Source: Cordilura impudica | Taxonomy: Eukaryota; Arthropoda; Insecta; Diptera; Scathophagidae | Assembly (NCBI GenBank): GCA_963682025.1 | Contig: OY821521.1 | Coordinates: forward strand, 97,170,201 to 97,234,200 | Length of the DNA stretch: 64,000 nt | Reading direction: 5' to 3' | Part shown: piece after piece, positions 45,401 through 56,817 of the stretch | Layout: every line of letters starts with the position of its first letter | Numbering within the stretch: position 1 is the first letter of the stretch | Notes under the pieces: generated by a model | Database searches by the model: none | What the model saw: the letters and a program-made list of their open reading frames with translations, nothing else | What the model was told of the DNA's origin: nothing | Program-made: the position numbers and the translations under genes

Positions 45401-47699
45401 ACATTGGAAAATTCCAAAAAAGAAAAAATAAAAATGAAATTGCTTAAATTTTTTATAAAGCAAAAAAAAAATATTAAATAAAATATAAACACAATTAAAA
45501 AATTAAATAAAATCAGAAATATATTCTTCAAAATTAAGAAAAAAAAATTTATTAAACTTAATTACTTTATAATTTTTTTCAAATTGTTTAAATAATATTA
45601 AGTAGTTGATGTGAAATTGTATGTCCGCATGAAGTAAATACAATTTTTATTTAATTCTTATTTATTTTTTTTTGATAAAATTTCATTACATTGTTCCAAT
45701 CACTTTGAAAACACAAATAATTTCTATCGAAACTTTAAAGCTTATCAGTTTTTATTATTTTATAACCTAATTTTAAAAGCTCGTTTTAATACGATATAAG
45801 TTTTGAGCCAAGTTTAAGCTTTTTAAAAAAACTTATCATAAATGGGTTATTAAATTATTTAGCTTCCAGACAGATCATACTAATTTTGAAGCTTATACTT
45901 AAGATCTTAAGACAACAAAACGGGTTATTTCTTAATAAATGGCTCAAGCGGGCAAGAGAACATTTCCAATCAACAGAATAATGTATAAAGCAGCTTTAAA
46001 AGTTTAAAATATCTTTGAGCATTAAAAAAAGAGAAGAAAATTATCTAACTCAATAATTAATATATGATGTATGGAAACGTAATAGGAATTTCCCACTAAT
46101 ATATGCCGATTTCAAAATGGATTATCTTAAAAATGCACCAAAATGTTGATATATGCAGATTTCAGCTTACAACTGTAAACATAAAAAATGCTATTTAGTT
46201 ATTGCTTTCATATTAACTTAATGAGAATTACAAAAAAGCTTTCTTCGAATTTTAGTCACGTGCTGAATTAGCTTCAGAATTTTAATTTTTTTATAATTAT
46301 TTTCGTAGTATGCCTTCGATTATTACAAGAAATTGCAACTGATAAAATCATAATTGTTGAAAGAAAATGTTAAGCAATTTCTTAAATGCAATCCTTAAAA
46401 TAACTCATATTTTCGTAGTACAGTAGATAGAAATCCGAATGTACGAAATCCGATTTAACGTATTTCAGATTATACCAACTATTTTGTTAGACTATTGATC
46501 TTTGAAATGTAAACAAAAATTGAGTTCTTCTTGGGCTATAAATATATATACATATGTACATACATACCTATATAAAAAGAACGTATCCTGATATTTTCGA
46601 TTATCCTAGATTTAATTCGAATTATTAGAAATACTAAAAAATAGTATGGATATTGTATGTACTTTTTGTTTTTTTTTCACAGTTTAGTATATATATGTAG
46701 GTATCAAACTATTTACGAAGAATTGAACTAGTCGGATGTATTTAACTAGTTAACTAGATCTAATATATCACATAAATACTATGTTATGACTGCAAAATTT
46801 AAATCTAGTCTAAATTATTGGCAATAAAGCAAAGTTTGGGTTTTGGTTGGTTGATTTAGTAGATCAAGATTTCGGAATATATTTGAGTTAGGTTACCACG
46901 AATAACTTAGGTAACTTGAATTTAGTTGAGGTACACAAATTTTAAAACTCGATCAAATTAAATATTTCTTTTCAAGTTTAGCAAGGTGGTTTCAATAGAC
47001 AAAGATACCGAAATAACTTTGGAGTACTTTATACAAGGTTTTAGTTAAACATATTATGCTAAATCGTTTGTTAAAATTTCGTTAGCATTTATTATTCTAG
47101 TCTTAAACAAAAAATAGTAATATAATAATCACAAATTTAGAGCACTATATAAAATATAGAAATATGTTATGTACATCAATTTGAACGTTGAATAAATGAA
47201 AAAATTAATTATTAACATTAGGATTAGGTTTTTTTTTTAAAGATATCCTACGTTGTTATTTTTGTAAGTTAATATTATTTGTTGTTTGTTTTCTTTTTTT
47301 ATTCTTAAATTTTTATTTAATTTTTTTTAATACCGTTTACCTTTTGTCCAAGCTTTTTTCCCTCCAAAATTTTATTTTTCTTCTAACCATATTTTTATGT
47401 ATGATGACTTCATACTTTTTAACATAAAAAATTGGTTACGCCATATTTTTTTTTTAGAAAATTATTATACAGAAAAAATAACCATAGAGCAACAAATATA
47501 CAATTTACCAATTTTATTTCACTACACAAAGAAAAAGCTTTGTTAAAAAAAGCTTACCAATGCCCTCGTTATTATCATCAAACTAACAAATTATGAAATC
47601 ATCACACAACTAAAAGCTTAAAATTCCATAAAATAAAGAAAATAAAAAAGCTTTTGAATGATACAATAAACAATACCAACCAAAAACTATTTCCCCTTA
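45401..47699. other. 2.3 kb without a recognisable gene or transposon
   Basis: Long A/T-rich stretches and short ATGTACATACAT tracts (46550-46570). No family A or Helitron ends are seen, unlike most of the window, which suggests host-specific sequence (inference). Confidence 0.4.
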
Positions 47700-48335
47700 G
47701 CACAAAGGAAGAGAGAGAGAGAGTTACATTCAAAAATAAATCTAAAGTTTTTTAATTTAACGCGCGCGCTTTTTTCTGACAGCTCTCTACAACTCGCTTT
47801 CGTTGCTAAAGCGAAACACGAAAAGAAGAAGAATGTACAAAAAAAAATCAACCACCACTTTTTTTTTTGTTGTATTTAGCTTATTCTAATGTTAAACGAC
47901 TGTCCTCATTTTTAAAGTGTGTCGTATTTTCTACAATACGAAAAAACATCACATTAAAATCATTTGCTCAGTAGTTCGTATTCGTTTGTCGATTTTAATA
48001 CATTGAACAACTTTGTTGCGTTGAGTTTTGTTATAGCGCTTGATTAAGGAAGATCACGTTGTTAGTAAATGTTTTTTTTTCTTGTTATATTCATTATTGT
48101 AGTTTTGTATATATTATAATCATAGTTGCAGCTGGCAATGGAATTTATAAAAATAAAACTAAGAAATATTGAGATACATTCTAAAAAAGTGAAGAAAAAA
48201 ATTAAAGTTTTGTTCACAAAATCAAAAAAAGTGTTACTTATAAAGTGAAAAGTTTGATATGAGTTTACACCGTGCATATGCCGTCGTCATCATCAACCGC
48301 CTGCAACCTATGTGGGAGCGAGATAGGGACTCACT
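47700..48335 (+). promoter_or_regulatory. Candidate promoter and leader of an unseen host gene
   Basis: A GAGAGAGAGAGAG tract (47709-47722) and a CGCGCGCGC block with two TCTCT motifs are followed by TCAGTAGTTCG at 47968, similar to the fly initiator TCAGTY. There is no TATA box at the expected distance. Downstream a 24-codon frame starts near 48279 (MPSSSSTACNLCGSEIG) and stops in-frame. The composition is unlike the flanks. All of this is suggestive only. Confidence 0.2.
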
Positions 48336-51300
48336 GTGATTTAATCAAATAACTTTTCTTCTTAATTATAAGAAAAAAGAATTGACAAGTCAGTCTTTTT
48401 CTCTCTCCTATAAAAAATTGCGGGTGTTGCAACAGTTTCGAAAGGAACATAAACAAAGTGAATAATTTTAAAAATCTCATTGTTATCGATTTTAAGTGTA
48501 GAGGTACAACAATTTTTTGCGCTAAAATAATTTCAAATATACCTATGTATGTATTATTTCTTGCAGTTAATTTTATAAGTGTACGCATTTGGCATAAAAA
48601 GCTTTTTCTCTTATTAGAAAAATACATATATCATATTCAATGTAGCCAAATTGCAAATTTGTCTTTAAAATTAAGCAGTTAATTGTGATTTTTTCAATTT
48701 TAAAAATTTGTTTATTATTTTTCAAATATTATTTAGAATGCTGTTATGAAATCAATACATAGTAAGAAGTGTTTACATTTACAACTTTTATAATAACATT
48801 TTATGGTTTTTCAAAATGAAATATGTTAGAAAACAACTTCATAAGGTGGGTGTTTCCAACATATATGTATGTAAATACATGTAGCAGTAAAAGTATGTAC
48901 GCTAGTAGAAATATCCATATAAATACTAATTTATATTTACATAAAGAAGCGAAATCTTAAAATTTGTGTAATCAATTTATTAACACCAGATTTATAAAAT
49001 TTTCATCGTAAAAATTCTGAAAAACACAACAAAAGTGGAGTTATAACACAACACAGATAAAAATGCCTCAGCTGATTAGTCAAAAAGTCAATTGTTGAAT
49101 TAAACCCCAAAAATCATAACTTTTCATGATTCATTAAGAACATATCAATTAAAAGATTGACTGAAGAGAAGGAAAAGTTATTTTAAACAGAAATGCAATC
49201 ATATCTGGATCATATCTTAAGAAGAGAAACGTGCCCCGCAACAGCTTAATAATCATAAAATAACTGAATTCATTTTGATCGTCGCCTCACTTGGAAAATT
49301 CGAAACTTACATATATCAAGATGAAAATTGTTCACCTTAACTGTCATTAGGTAGAAACTCAAAACTTGGCTTAGATTGAAAAGCCTTACAACTGTTATTA
49401 AAAACTATTGCATTCGGAATTGTGCCACTAACTCAGTGTCTAATGGTGGAAAATTGCAGAGAAGACAAAATGGATTGCTAAGAATGATGACAAGTCCAGA
49501 CAGAAATTCTAATATTCATAATTAATAAGAGGCAGCGATATATATTTGAAAAACTTAATATGCCCTAACAAACTAGTCGGAAAATAACATTAATAAGCAT
49601 GGTCTTCTATGTATTCGACGGCTGGACACATGCTTTTGGTAGCAGCATTAAACGCTTTGTAATAAAAGTTTTGTGTAGCACTAGCTGCTGGACTTAATAC
49701 TAAATAGTTGCTATTAAATTTTAACTATTATTATGAGTTCAAAATCAATCAAGTGAAGTTTCAATAAATGAATAAATACACATGAAAACATAATATAAAC
49801 ATGACTTCGAATCGCCATCGGTTTGTAACAAAATACAAAAATAAATTTTCAAATATTTATATATTACTTTTAACAAGATAAACGTAAACAAAACTTTTTT
49901 AACTTTGTTTTATGTAAAATTTTTATGTGAAGATGTTGCGACTTCATACACTACAAAATTTGTTTAAATGCACGGAAAATAAGCATTTATAAAGCAAAAT
50001 GAACTACAAACAAAAAATATGTACTTAGCTTGGTGATTTTTTGAAATAATTTTAAAAACCAAATATAATAATGTATTAAACTGTATATACAAGTAATTTT
50101 AAACAAATAGATATCAAAAAATTTTATCATCGTCGTATCATCATCCATGCCTTGTTACGAAGTATGAAAACTATTAAATAATTTTTAAATATACAATTAA
50201 ATTTTATATTTGTTTAACATATTTATTAAGTATAAACTACTACTTTAAAAATCATGTAAAATTTTTCCAAATATGCAATAAAAATCATAAAATATAAAAA
50301 AGTATGCGCATAACCCTAACGAACAAAAACCTGAAATTTGTGTTGAATTTAAAATTAAATAACTTTCATATATCTAAAATACATACATATATGGAAAAAA
50401 GTAATCTAATATTAGTAAGTAAATAACTCTTTATTTAAGTTTTAAGATTAAAAATATTGCATATTGTATCAATGAAATTACGTTTTTATAAAGGATTAAA
50501 AAAAGGTTCGTATTCCTGGGCTAAAAGCAAAATATTATTTTTTTTTAAATATGCAATATTAAATTGATGGCACATTGCTGCAAACGATTTAATTCATAAA
50601 ACTATTATGTCAAGGACAACAAACATGCATTTGTAGACTTGGTTTGCGACAGGTAAATTCTTTTTATCAATTTACTAATAATAATTGCTCATTAAAACAA
50701 AATCTCCATAAAGATTTTTAGTCGTTTATACTACATTAAAAACATAAACTGAGTTTTTTTTGCAAATTGACGTGTATAATAAATATTTTCAATTGATTCA
50801 CTGTTTACTAGCTCATAAGCTTTTTTATGTATGTATCTTTTTATCTATTTCATATTCTTATAAGAAATTTTCCGTTTTGTTATCTCTCTAGCGTATCTTT
50901 TGTAGTTAACTTCGGATATGCTGTTGATGTTATTGTTGTATTGTTTTTTTTTTTTTATTTGTCTTCCTTACTCTTTATATGTATGTACAGTTAATGCGTT
51001 ACTATTGTAGTCAATTTGTTTTTGGGTAATCGGGTGAAAGTTTTCTTATTTCTTTCCTAGTTATACAACATATCTATAATGCTTTTATTAACTACAAACA
51101 TGCATACATACGTAGATAAGTACGTATATATTATGTTTCGAAAAAAGAAACTTTACTGGGAGTTATTTAGAAAACAACAAAGAGAGTAAGAACAGTTTTA
51201 TAAAAGATTTAAGGTTTAGTGTTGTTTTTTGTGCTCATACATTGCTATGGACAAAAAATAGTCTTTGAGACTTTCACACGTAAGTAAGTATGTACATATA

Positions 51301-51776
51301 TATGTATACATGTGTATGTACATACAACGAAAATAAAATTAAGTGGTGTATCTGCTACTATTAACCTAGATTTTAAACATAACATTATGTATGGAAAAAT
51401 AGGCTTTCGTTTTGCTTTTGAGAAGAATTGAAAAAACTACATGAAAACTACATAAAAAATTGAAATGGTTTATGGAATTTGTAGGAAAGATTTTTTTATG
51501 ATGTACATAAGTTGAATTATCTCTTAACATAACATTTGAATTTAAAAAAAATTGTTATTTTCGATCTAGGTATATCATTTTAATGATTGAGTTAGAAATT
51601 AAATCATTCTCAAGATCAAATGTTTTTACTTTAAATAAAGCAAAAAAAAAAAAAAAAACAGCACATTTTAATGTTTATCACCGAAAATTAACAAATAAAT
51701 TATAATATACCTACCTAGTCCTTAATTTTCTTATTACCTACATTAAGGCAAAGAGTTTGAGTAATCAAATGTAGTG
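48336..51776. other. 3.4 kb without a recognisable gene or transposon
   Basis: AT-rich, with many poly-T/poly-A runs and TATGTACATACA-type simple tracts at about 48860, 51100 and 51290-51330. The overlapping opposite-strand frames near 48331-48682 are not credible genes. Confidence 0.4.
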
Positions 51777-52000
51777 TAAACAAGTAAGAGTGTTAAATTC
51801 GGCTGTGTCGAGTTTTTGATACACTCCACCCAATATTGGGTACGGCTACCACTTTGAAACTGTTTCTGGTACTGAAACATTAAATCCGAATACCAAATAA
51901 ATTTAAAGTTAAGTGGTTTTCTTGCTGGCCAATTTCTATTATAAAAAACAATGATCCTTGAAAAGAATTAATTACTATTTCAAAAATTCCATTATTTTTC
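51777..52000 (+). repeat. Family B palindrome-ended repeat, one end
   Basis: Begins TAAACAAGTAAGAGTGTTAA, followed by the imperfect palindrome TTCGGCTGTGTCGAG and ATACACTCCACCCAA. It shares the first 12 bases (AAACAAGTAAGA) and the terminus-then-palindrome plan with family A, but the rest differs. The other end is not found here, so the right limit is approximate. Confidence 0.55.
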
Positions 52001-52704
52001 GTTTACTAGAGTAGAAAACCCCTACGTACTTCATAGAACACCAATGAAATTCATTATTTAACGCAGCCGGGCATCATAATAATACCCAAAATTTGATCCC
52101 TATAAGCCTGTTTTGAGACCTTTGTAGTCATACGATAATTCAAAAAAAAAGAAAATCAAATTATTCTTGGCTACAAATCTATATACATATATGTATACCC
52201 CCGAATTCATAATGAAAAGTTAGTCAATGAGGTTCTTACTAGTCAACCGATTAGCCTTAGTTTTTAGTTAGCACATAGGTTATTCATAATCAATTTTTTA
52301 TTATCATCTAATAGCTTTAAAAACAACTCTGAAATTTGTAATGCCACCATATTATTTGCATTAATGACACCTGATATAGTGAAAATCAACTCTGTTTACA
52401 TTTTAATTTGTGTGATTTCATTCCTTCATTTTTTTTAAATTTATATTTGCAAGTGTTAAGTTTACGACAAAATTATTATAATTTGAATATGTATGTAAAA
52501 AAAATGTTTAAAAGATCCGCAAAGTAAAAAATATTTGTTTGCACTTAAAAAAAATTATATATTATGTTTTGCTTAGTTTGACACACATCAGCTGTTTTAA
52601 CATACTTAGTGTTTGAAAGGTTGTTGATCTGAGTTTAGCAAACGCAGCAGCAAGTGCATTATAAATAATACTCATGCTAGGAACTGCATAAGTTTTCATT
52701 ATAA
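52001..52704. other. No gene recognised
   Basis: AT-rich; no ends or frames noted. Confidence 0.4.
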
Positions 52705-53200
52705 ATACGGCTGATAAAATTCATTTTCTGTTTGTTTGTTTGACCGTTATACAAATTTTTATTTTTCAACGGATTCCCCTGAAATTTAATACACACGATC
52801 TCTGTACTCCAGGAAAGGTCGCCATATACTTCTTACCACGCCAACATCTACGCCCACTTATTATATAAAATTAATTTTATGTTTTTTGGCATATTTGTTC
52901 GCTATACAAATTTTTATTTGTTAACGGATTTATCTGAAATTTGGTACCCATGATCTCTACACCCCAGAGAAGGTCTTACCGGCTACGCCTACTTTTGCGC
53001 CCACTTTAAAAAATTTTTTTACGGGTTTCGTTCGAATTTACTGCACATTATTCTCATATCCCAGGCAAGGTCGTCATATATTTTTATCGGCCACGCCCAC
53101 TTTTTTTAATTTTCTTTATACGCTTTTAGTGTTTGTTGACATATTTTAATTTTTCAATGGACTTTCCTAAAACTGTGCATAAATCTCTTTATTTACTACT
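52705..53200. repeat. About 150-bp tandem repeat, 3-4 diverged units
   Basis: Units share ATACAAATTTTTATTTTTCA, ACGGATT-CCTGAAATTT, GATCTCT-ACTCCAG and CGCCCACTT. CTGAAATTT recurs at 52779 and 52934. TTTGTTTGTTTG and GCCCAC motifs recall the Helitron family 2 body, but the unit is different. Confidence 0.6.
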
Positions 53201-53569
53201 CTTGAGTTTACACCAATATGAAATAAATATTGTAAATCAACCTATTACAAATATTCCCGTCTTGCCTTTTTTACTATATAAGTTGTAACACACCAAAATT
53301 AGTGCAGATTTATTTCATGGGTAAACAGAAACAGGTTGACTACCGCTGTAGGGTTACTCCGATGAGGTCAATTCATACAAATATTTCTAGCTCGCCTTTT
53401 TAAGTACATTGGAAAGCAACCTATTACAAATACTTCCATTTCATCTTTTTCACTATATAAATGAGTTGTAAAGGTGGAAAAAGAACTATTTGCAATTGTG
53501 ACTTGCACATGAAAGCATGGCATATAGGCCGAACTACCTCAAATGCAAAAAGCCTTAGACCAAATAGAA

Positions 53570-53880
53570 CTCTAGAGAATCTGAGTCAGGAAATGCAAAC
53601 CCAATAACGTCTTGAAGCCCAAAGATCAAGACCGGAAATGCCTGAATCTACTCAAGTGCGTCTAGAAATCCAGCGGCTAAGACAAGCTGAGTCGAGGGAA
53701 TATGAAACTACTGAAACGACTCAACACCGTCTTCAGGCCCAACGGATAAGACAATCTGAGTCCAAGGACTTTGAGACTCCTGAAACGACTCAAGAATGTC
53801 TTGAGGCCCAACGGATAAGACAAGCTGACTTCAGGGAATGTGGAACTCCTGAAACGACTGTAATATCCCTACCAGAAAAC
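53570..53880 (+). pseudogene. Coding repeat of 23 residues, Helitron-protein-like
   Basis: The plus strand encodes successive units RLEIQRLRQAESREYETTET, RLQAQRIRQSESKDFETPET and CLEAQRIRQADFRECGTPET, each 69 nt, after a shorter first unit (RLEAQRSRPEM). A stop separates the first unit from an upstream LENLSQEMQTQ stretch. Highly charged helical repeats of the form RLEAQRxRQAESRxxETPE occur near the N-terminus of some Helitron and related transposon proteins (family recollection, not checked). No Rep or helicase motifs are visible nearby, so this is a fragment. Confidence 0.45.
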
Positions 53881-54119
53881 TTTTGTAAGCTAACATAACT
53901 TCCACAAGAGGACAATCTCTAACAATATCGACTTAGAATCTTCCTGTTTTTCTCATGCTCCAGAGTTGAGACCCAGCACAATATTTTCGTATATGCACAA
54001 GAAGGAAAAACTAGAAATGTTGTATATCCCCAAGCTCTAGAATAACTAAAATTCATAACTCTTAGACATCATACACTCAAAATAATCCATGCATAAACAT
54101 ATTTAGTTGTAATGGTAAG
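53881..54119. other. No gene; flank of the 54.1-59.2 kb element
   Basis: The last five bases (GTAAG, 54115-54119) reappear after 59245 as the probable target duplication of the outer element. Confidence 0.5.
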
Positions 54120-54128
54120 CAGGCGCTG

Positions 54129-55581
54129 CACAGTGGTTCAAAACCAAAAAAAAAGTGGTAATAAGTCTGGAACTTCTAAACTATTGGTTGGATTGGAATA
54201 GTATATTCTAGGCGATTGTAGTCAAGGATATAGGCTTTCAAAATATTTATTTTTGAGATACCCTGTTGTAACACAGGGTGAGCTACAGGGTGCCAAAGTC
54301 GACCACCTCGAGGTGGAAAATGCTTTCAAAGCTTGTAACTTTTATAAATATGAAGTGATTTTTACGTTTTTTAAATTTTTCCAATAACCATTAAATTATT
54401 AACAAAAAACATGCTTATACTACCTAGTTATCGCATATGGTTTAAAAAATATTTGATTTTAAAAATCAACATTTGAACTTTTCACCAAATTCTTTCTTGG
54501 TTTTTCGCAAATAACATTTTTATTAAAATAGATTACAAAAATCTAAAAATATGCGGCGATTGCCAGTACTTTTTAAAAATATACGTTGAAGTATTTTTTG
54601 AATTGCTTCTAACCGTTTACTGAGCACAAAATCTTAAAGTTGACTTTTTGAATCAGGTTCTAAAAATAGCAAATTTTTGCCAAAAAATACCCTTCATTCT
54701 TTCACTTTTTTCTCACAACCTTGGTAAAACATGTATATATTTTTCTACATATTTTAAAAGAATATGCTTCAAGAATGGTTGTAAGCGAAATTTCTAATAT
54801 TTTTGGACATGCATCCTACGTCCAGCATTGGACGAAATTGGGTAATTTAAAAAAAAAACTAAGTTTTAAAAGTTAATACAAAAATATCCGCTCGATTTCT
54901 TCAAATATTTCACCGTAATATTAAAGCTCCATATATTTTTATTTATTTGCCGCAATAAAATTCACCGCCATTACATAAACGTGGTCAGGAGGGCTTAAAT
55001 GGTGAAAAAAGTCAAATTTTCATTCGAATTTTTTTTGTTAACATAAAAAACATATTAAGATTAGTTATTTTTACATTTTGTTTATTGATTCGGAACGGCA
55101 TTTAAATTATCTAAAACACTTCAAAAAATCATTTTGATAACGTTAATAGTTTTTGAGATATTTATATTCAAATTTCAGAAAAAAATTAAGAAAAACTATG
55201 GTTTTTAGTTTTTTTTGGTAAAGTGTTCCCAAAATTTTTGAATTTTACTTACTATTATATATATTGTTAAAGAAGACATATTTATCTATTCAACGATATA
55301 TAACATGTCTATCAAATATATTGCAACATGCTGAAATAATGACCCCAAACCACACTCCACAGGCAAAAATTTAGCTATTTCTCTATTTGTTCATATAAAT
55401 GGTCATTTACATAGTGAATGACATATTTTTTTATTGTTTTTTGGTAAAGGGTTGCATACGTTTTTATTACTTCAAATAATTTTATATATCTTTTCAAAGA
55501 AGGTATAATTATAAGTTAATGGTGTATGAAATATTTACCTAATGAGTTTCAACTGATCATAAAATTACCCGAAACTCTGAT
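54129..55581 (+). repeat. Left arm of the Transib inverted repeat
   Basis: Ends inward at CCCGAAACTCTGAT. It contains the perfect palindrome CCACCTCGAGGTGG (near 54303) and the hairpin ACCCTGTTGTAACACAGGGT (near 54261), and no coding frame. Confidence 0.9.
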
Positions 55582-55799
55582 ACGTATTGCAAAATATCTG
55601 TAATTCACAATACCTTTTTATGCAAAAAAAAACAGGTAAAAGCCAAAACCTTAGATTCACTAAAACAAAATGTAAGTATTGGTTGAAGTACTTGCCCGAT
55701 ATATTACCTTTCAAAAAGTATTTTCAGTATGTAACCATGAGTTTCTTGTTTATTAAGATCACTTACGTATAATCTATCATGGAGGTTACATTAAAGTAT

Positions 55800-56663
55800 T
55801 ATTCACTTTGCAGAGTTATTTGGGAAAATCCTTCCGATTCTACTATTCATTCATCACGTTCGGAAAAAGTCTCTGCTTGAAAACACTGCATCTAGAATAA
55901 TATCCACATTTAGCAAAGAAGAAATAGAAATATGCAACAATTCAGAAGTTACGTTAATATGTAAATGGGGATGCGATGGAACATCTGGATTTTCTGAGTA
56001 TAGACAACCAAGTGGAAGCAATTCAGAAATAGATTTTTCAACAATTTTTATGACATCATTAGTATTGAATTTAAAATGCAACTTGGTCTAATTATCGATA
56101 AGCCTCTTTGTGGCTATGGAAGTTCAAATGATGGTAATACAGCAAGACGTTTCTTTGAAGATCCCGAAACTACTTATTTGATTACTGGCATTGACACGGC
56201 TTTAATCGCACGGTTTAAATTAATATTATCTGTCATTAATAGTAAACAACAAATTAATGCGGAGAAATTGAAAATATATGCTAGTAAAACTAAGGAATTA
56301 ATAATGAACTTATATCCTTGGAGGCCAATGACACCAACTGTACACAAAGTATTAGCTCATGGGAAAGAAATAATACAAAATAGCATCCTGCCCTTGGGAG
56401 AACTGACTGAAGAAGCACAAGAAGCTAGAAACAGAGATGTCAAACACTTTAGACTTTTTAATACAAGAAAATGTAGAAAAGAAGCCCAAAATTCCGATTT
56501 AATGGAATATTTATTGATAACATCAGATCCAGTAATATACTCCATAAGAACAAAATGGTTACCAAAAATAAGTCTTGAAATAGAAAATGATGATTCCGAA
56601 GCTATGGATATAAAACATCTTTTATCTTTTGATATTTCTGATTGTTTTGTAGAAAATAACTAG
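55800..56663 (+). pseudogene. Transib (RAG1-core-like) transposase, central region deleted
   Basis: Transposase related to the RAG1 catalytic core. The first part, about 55855-56065, reads NTASRIISTFSKEEIEIC and LICKWGCDGTSGFSEYRQ and FMTSLV; the Asp of WGCDG (codon 55975-55977) corresponds to the first catalytic Asp (RAG1 D600 region). At about 56065 the sequence jumps, in another frame, to MQLGLIIDKPLCGYGSSNDG and NTARRFF, which belongs much further on in the protein. About 150-200 residues, including the second catalytic Asp, are missing. The remaining frame 56076-56663 (195 codons) keeps MTPTVHKVLAHGKEIIQ, then EEAQEARNRD with the final Glu (codon 56421-56423) and LLITSDPVIYS, and ends at TAG. 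The N-terminal half before 55800 is also absent. The copy cannot encode an active enzyme. Confidence 0.85.
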
Positions 56664-56817
56664 TAAAAAAGCAGACAATTGTTATGTAATTTTAAGCCTA
56701 TTATAAAACAAATAAAAAAGTACTAATTAAGAAAAATTTAGTTATATTTGTTATTTAATAATGAAAATATCTTAGGCATGGGCTTTTTACCAGTTTTTTT
56801 TTTTGTATAAAATCAGC

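Noticed and set aside
56357..56545. Minus-strand frame inside the Transib transposase
   Set aside because: Antisense shadow of the RAG1-like C-terminal frame.
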